Under the pieces are notes generated by a model. It made no database searches. It had not been told where the DNA came from and saw only the letters and a list, made by a program, of their open reading frames with translations. A program made the translations under genes and the position numbers. From contig JAITAZ010000329.1 of the NCBI GenBank assembly GCA_031283825.1, forward strand, positions 1-6,565: a stretch of DNA of 6,565 bases. Reading direction: 5' to 3'. This document shows positions 6,403 to 6,565 of the stretch, one piece after another; the first letter of the stretch is position 1; every line of letters starts with the position of its first letter. Source of the stretch: Planctomycetaceae bacterium (lineage in GTDB: Bacteria; Planctomycetota; Planctomycetia; Pirellulales; Thermoguttaceae).

Positions 6403-6426
6403 TCAGATAGGCGACCGCCTACCTGA
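6403..6426 (+). terminator. Hairpin downstream of condensing enzyme gene
   Basis: TCAG (6403-6406) and TAGGC (6408-6412) pair with GCCTA (6417-6421) and CTGA (6423-6426) around a GACC loop, leaving one A-C mismatch. The structure starts 46 bp after the stop codon and so could end the transcript. No T-run follows, so intrinsic termination is doubtful; it may instead be another short palindromic repeat. Confidence 0.35.
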
Positions 6427-6565
6427 TCGATAATCGTCTATTACTGAATTGATACGTGTTTTTATCTAATATTTTGTGTAAATCATTTGTATAATCATCA
6501 AACAAAAAAACATATTACAGTTTTGAATTGATTTCTTTACAAAAGATTTTGGAATCAATTTTACA
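6427..6565. other. AT-rich non-coding right edge
   Basis: No gene, RNA gene or convincing repeat is seen here on either strand. If an ole cluster continued downstream, its next gene would have to begin beyond the window. Confidence 0.4.

Noticed and set aside
6358..6565. tRNA or other structured RNA gene
   Set aside because: Only one short hairpin is present; no cloverleaf or other known RNA pattern could be drawn.

Overview
The window is about 6.6 kb of AT-rich bacterial DNA, probably from a low-GC member of the Planctomycetota. That placement rests on recognition rather than a search. The rightmost protein reads like the OleA-type 3-oxoacyl-ACP synthase III common in planctomycetes, an FlhF-type GTPase lies next to it, and the non-coding DNA carries GC-rich short hairpins of the kind scattered through such genomes. 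None of the three genes has a clear Shine-Dalgarno sequence.

Layout. Positions 1-543 hold no gene. They contain a striking imperfect palindrome (about 177-496): two 52-bp arms matching at 48 of 52 positions, each with two small hairpins, arranged around an AT-rich core of 10-bp tandem repeats. Positions 544-3714 (minus) encode a 1056-residue MMPL/RND-superfamily membrane transporter with a hydrophilic C-terminal tail. Positions 3715-3980 are non-coding, with a second, shorter two-hairpin repeat of similar design and an A/T palindrome upstream of the transporter. Positions 3981-5195 (minus) encode an FlhF-like SRP-type GTPase with a long low-complexity linker. Positions 5196-5298 are a divergent intergenic region with a T6A6-centred palindrome. 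Positions 5299-6357 (plus) encode an OleA/FabH-like thiolase-fold condensing enzyme with a complete Cys-His-Asn triad and the extra glutamate expected of OleA. Positions 6358-6565 hold one hairpin and no recognisable gene.

How the genes may work together. The condensing enzyme would join two fatty-acyl chains, and MMPL/RND proteins of this kind often move lipids across or out of the inner membrane, so a lipid theme is possible. They are on opposite strands, however, with flhF between them, so this is only a hypothesis. FlhF normally directs flagellar or other polar placement and usually sits among flagellar genes; none is seen here. The two leftward genes may be separate transcription units, because 266 bp containing hairpins and an A/T palindrome separate them. 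The repeat structures are the least ordinary part of the window.
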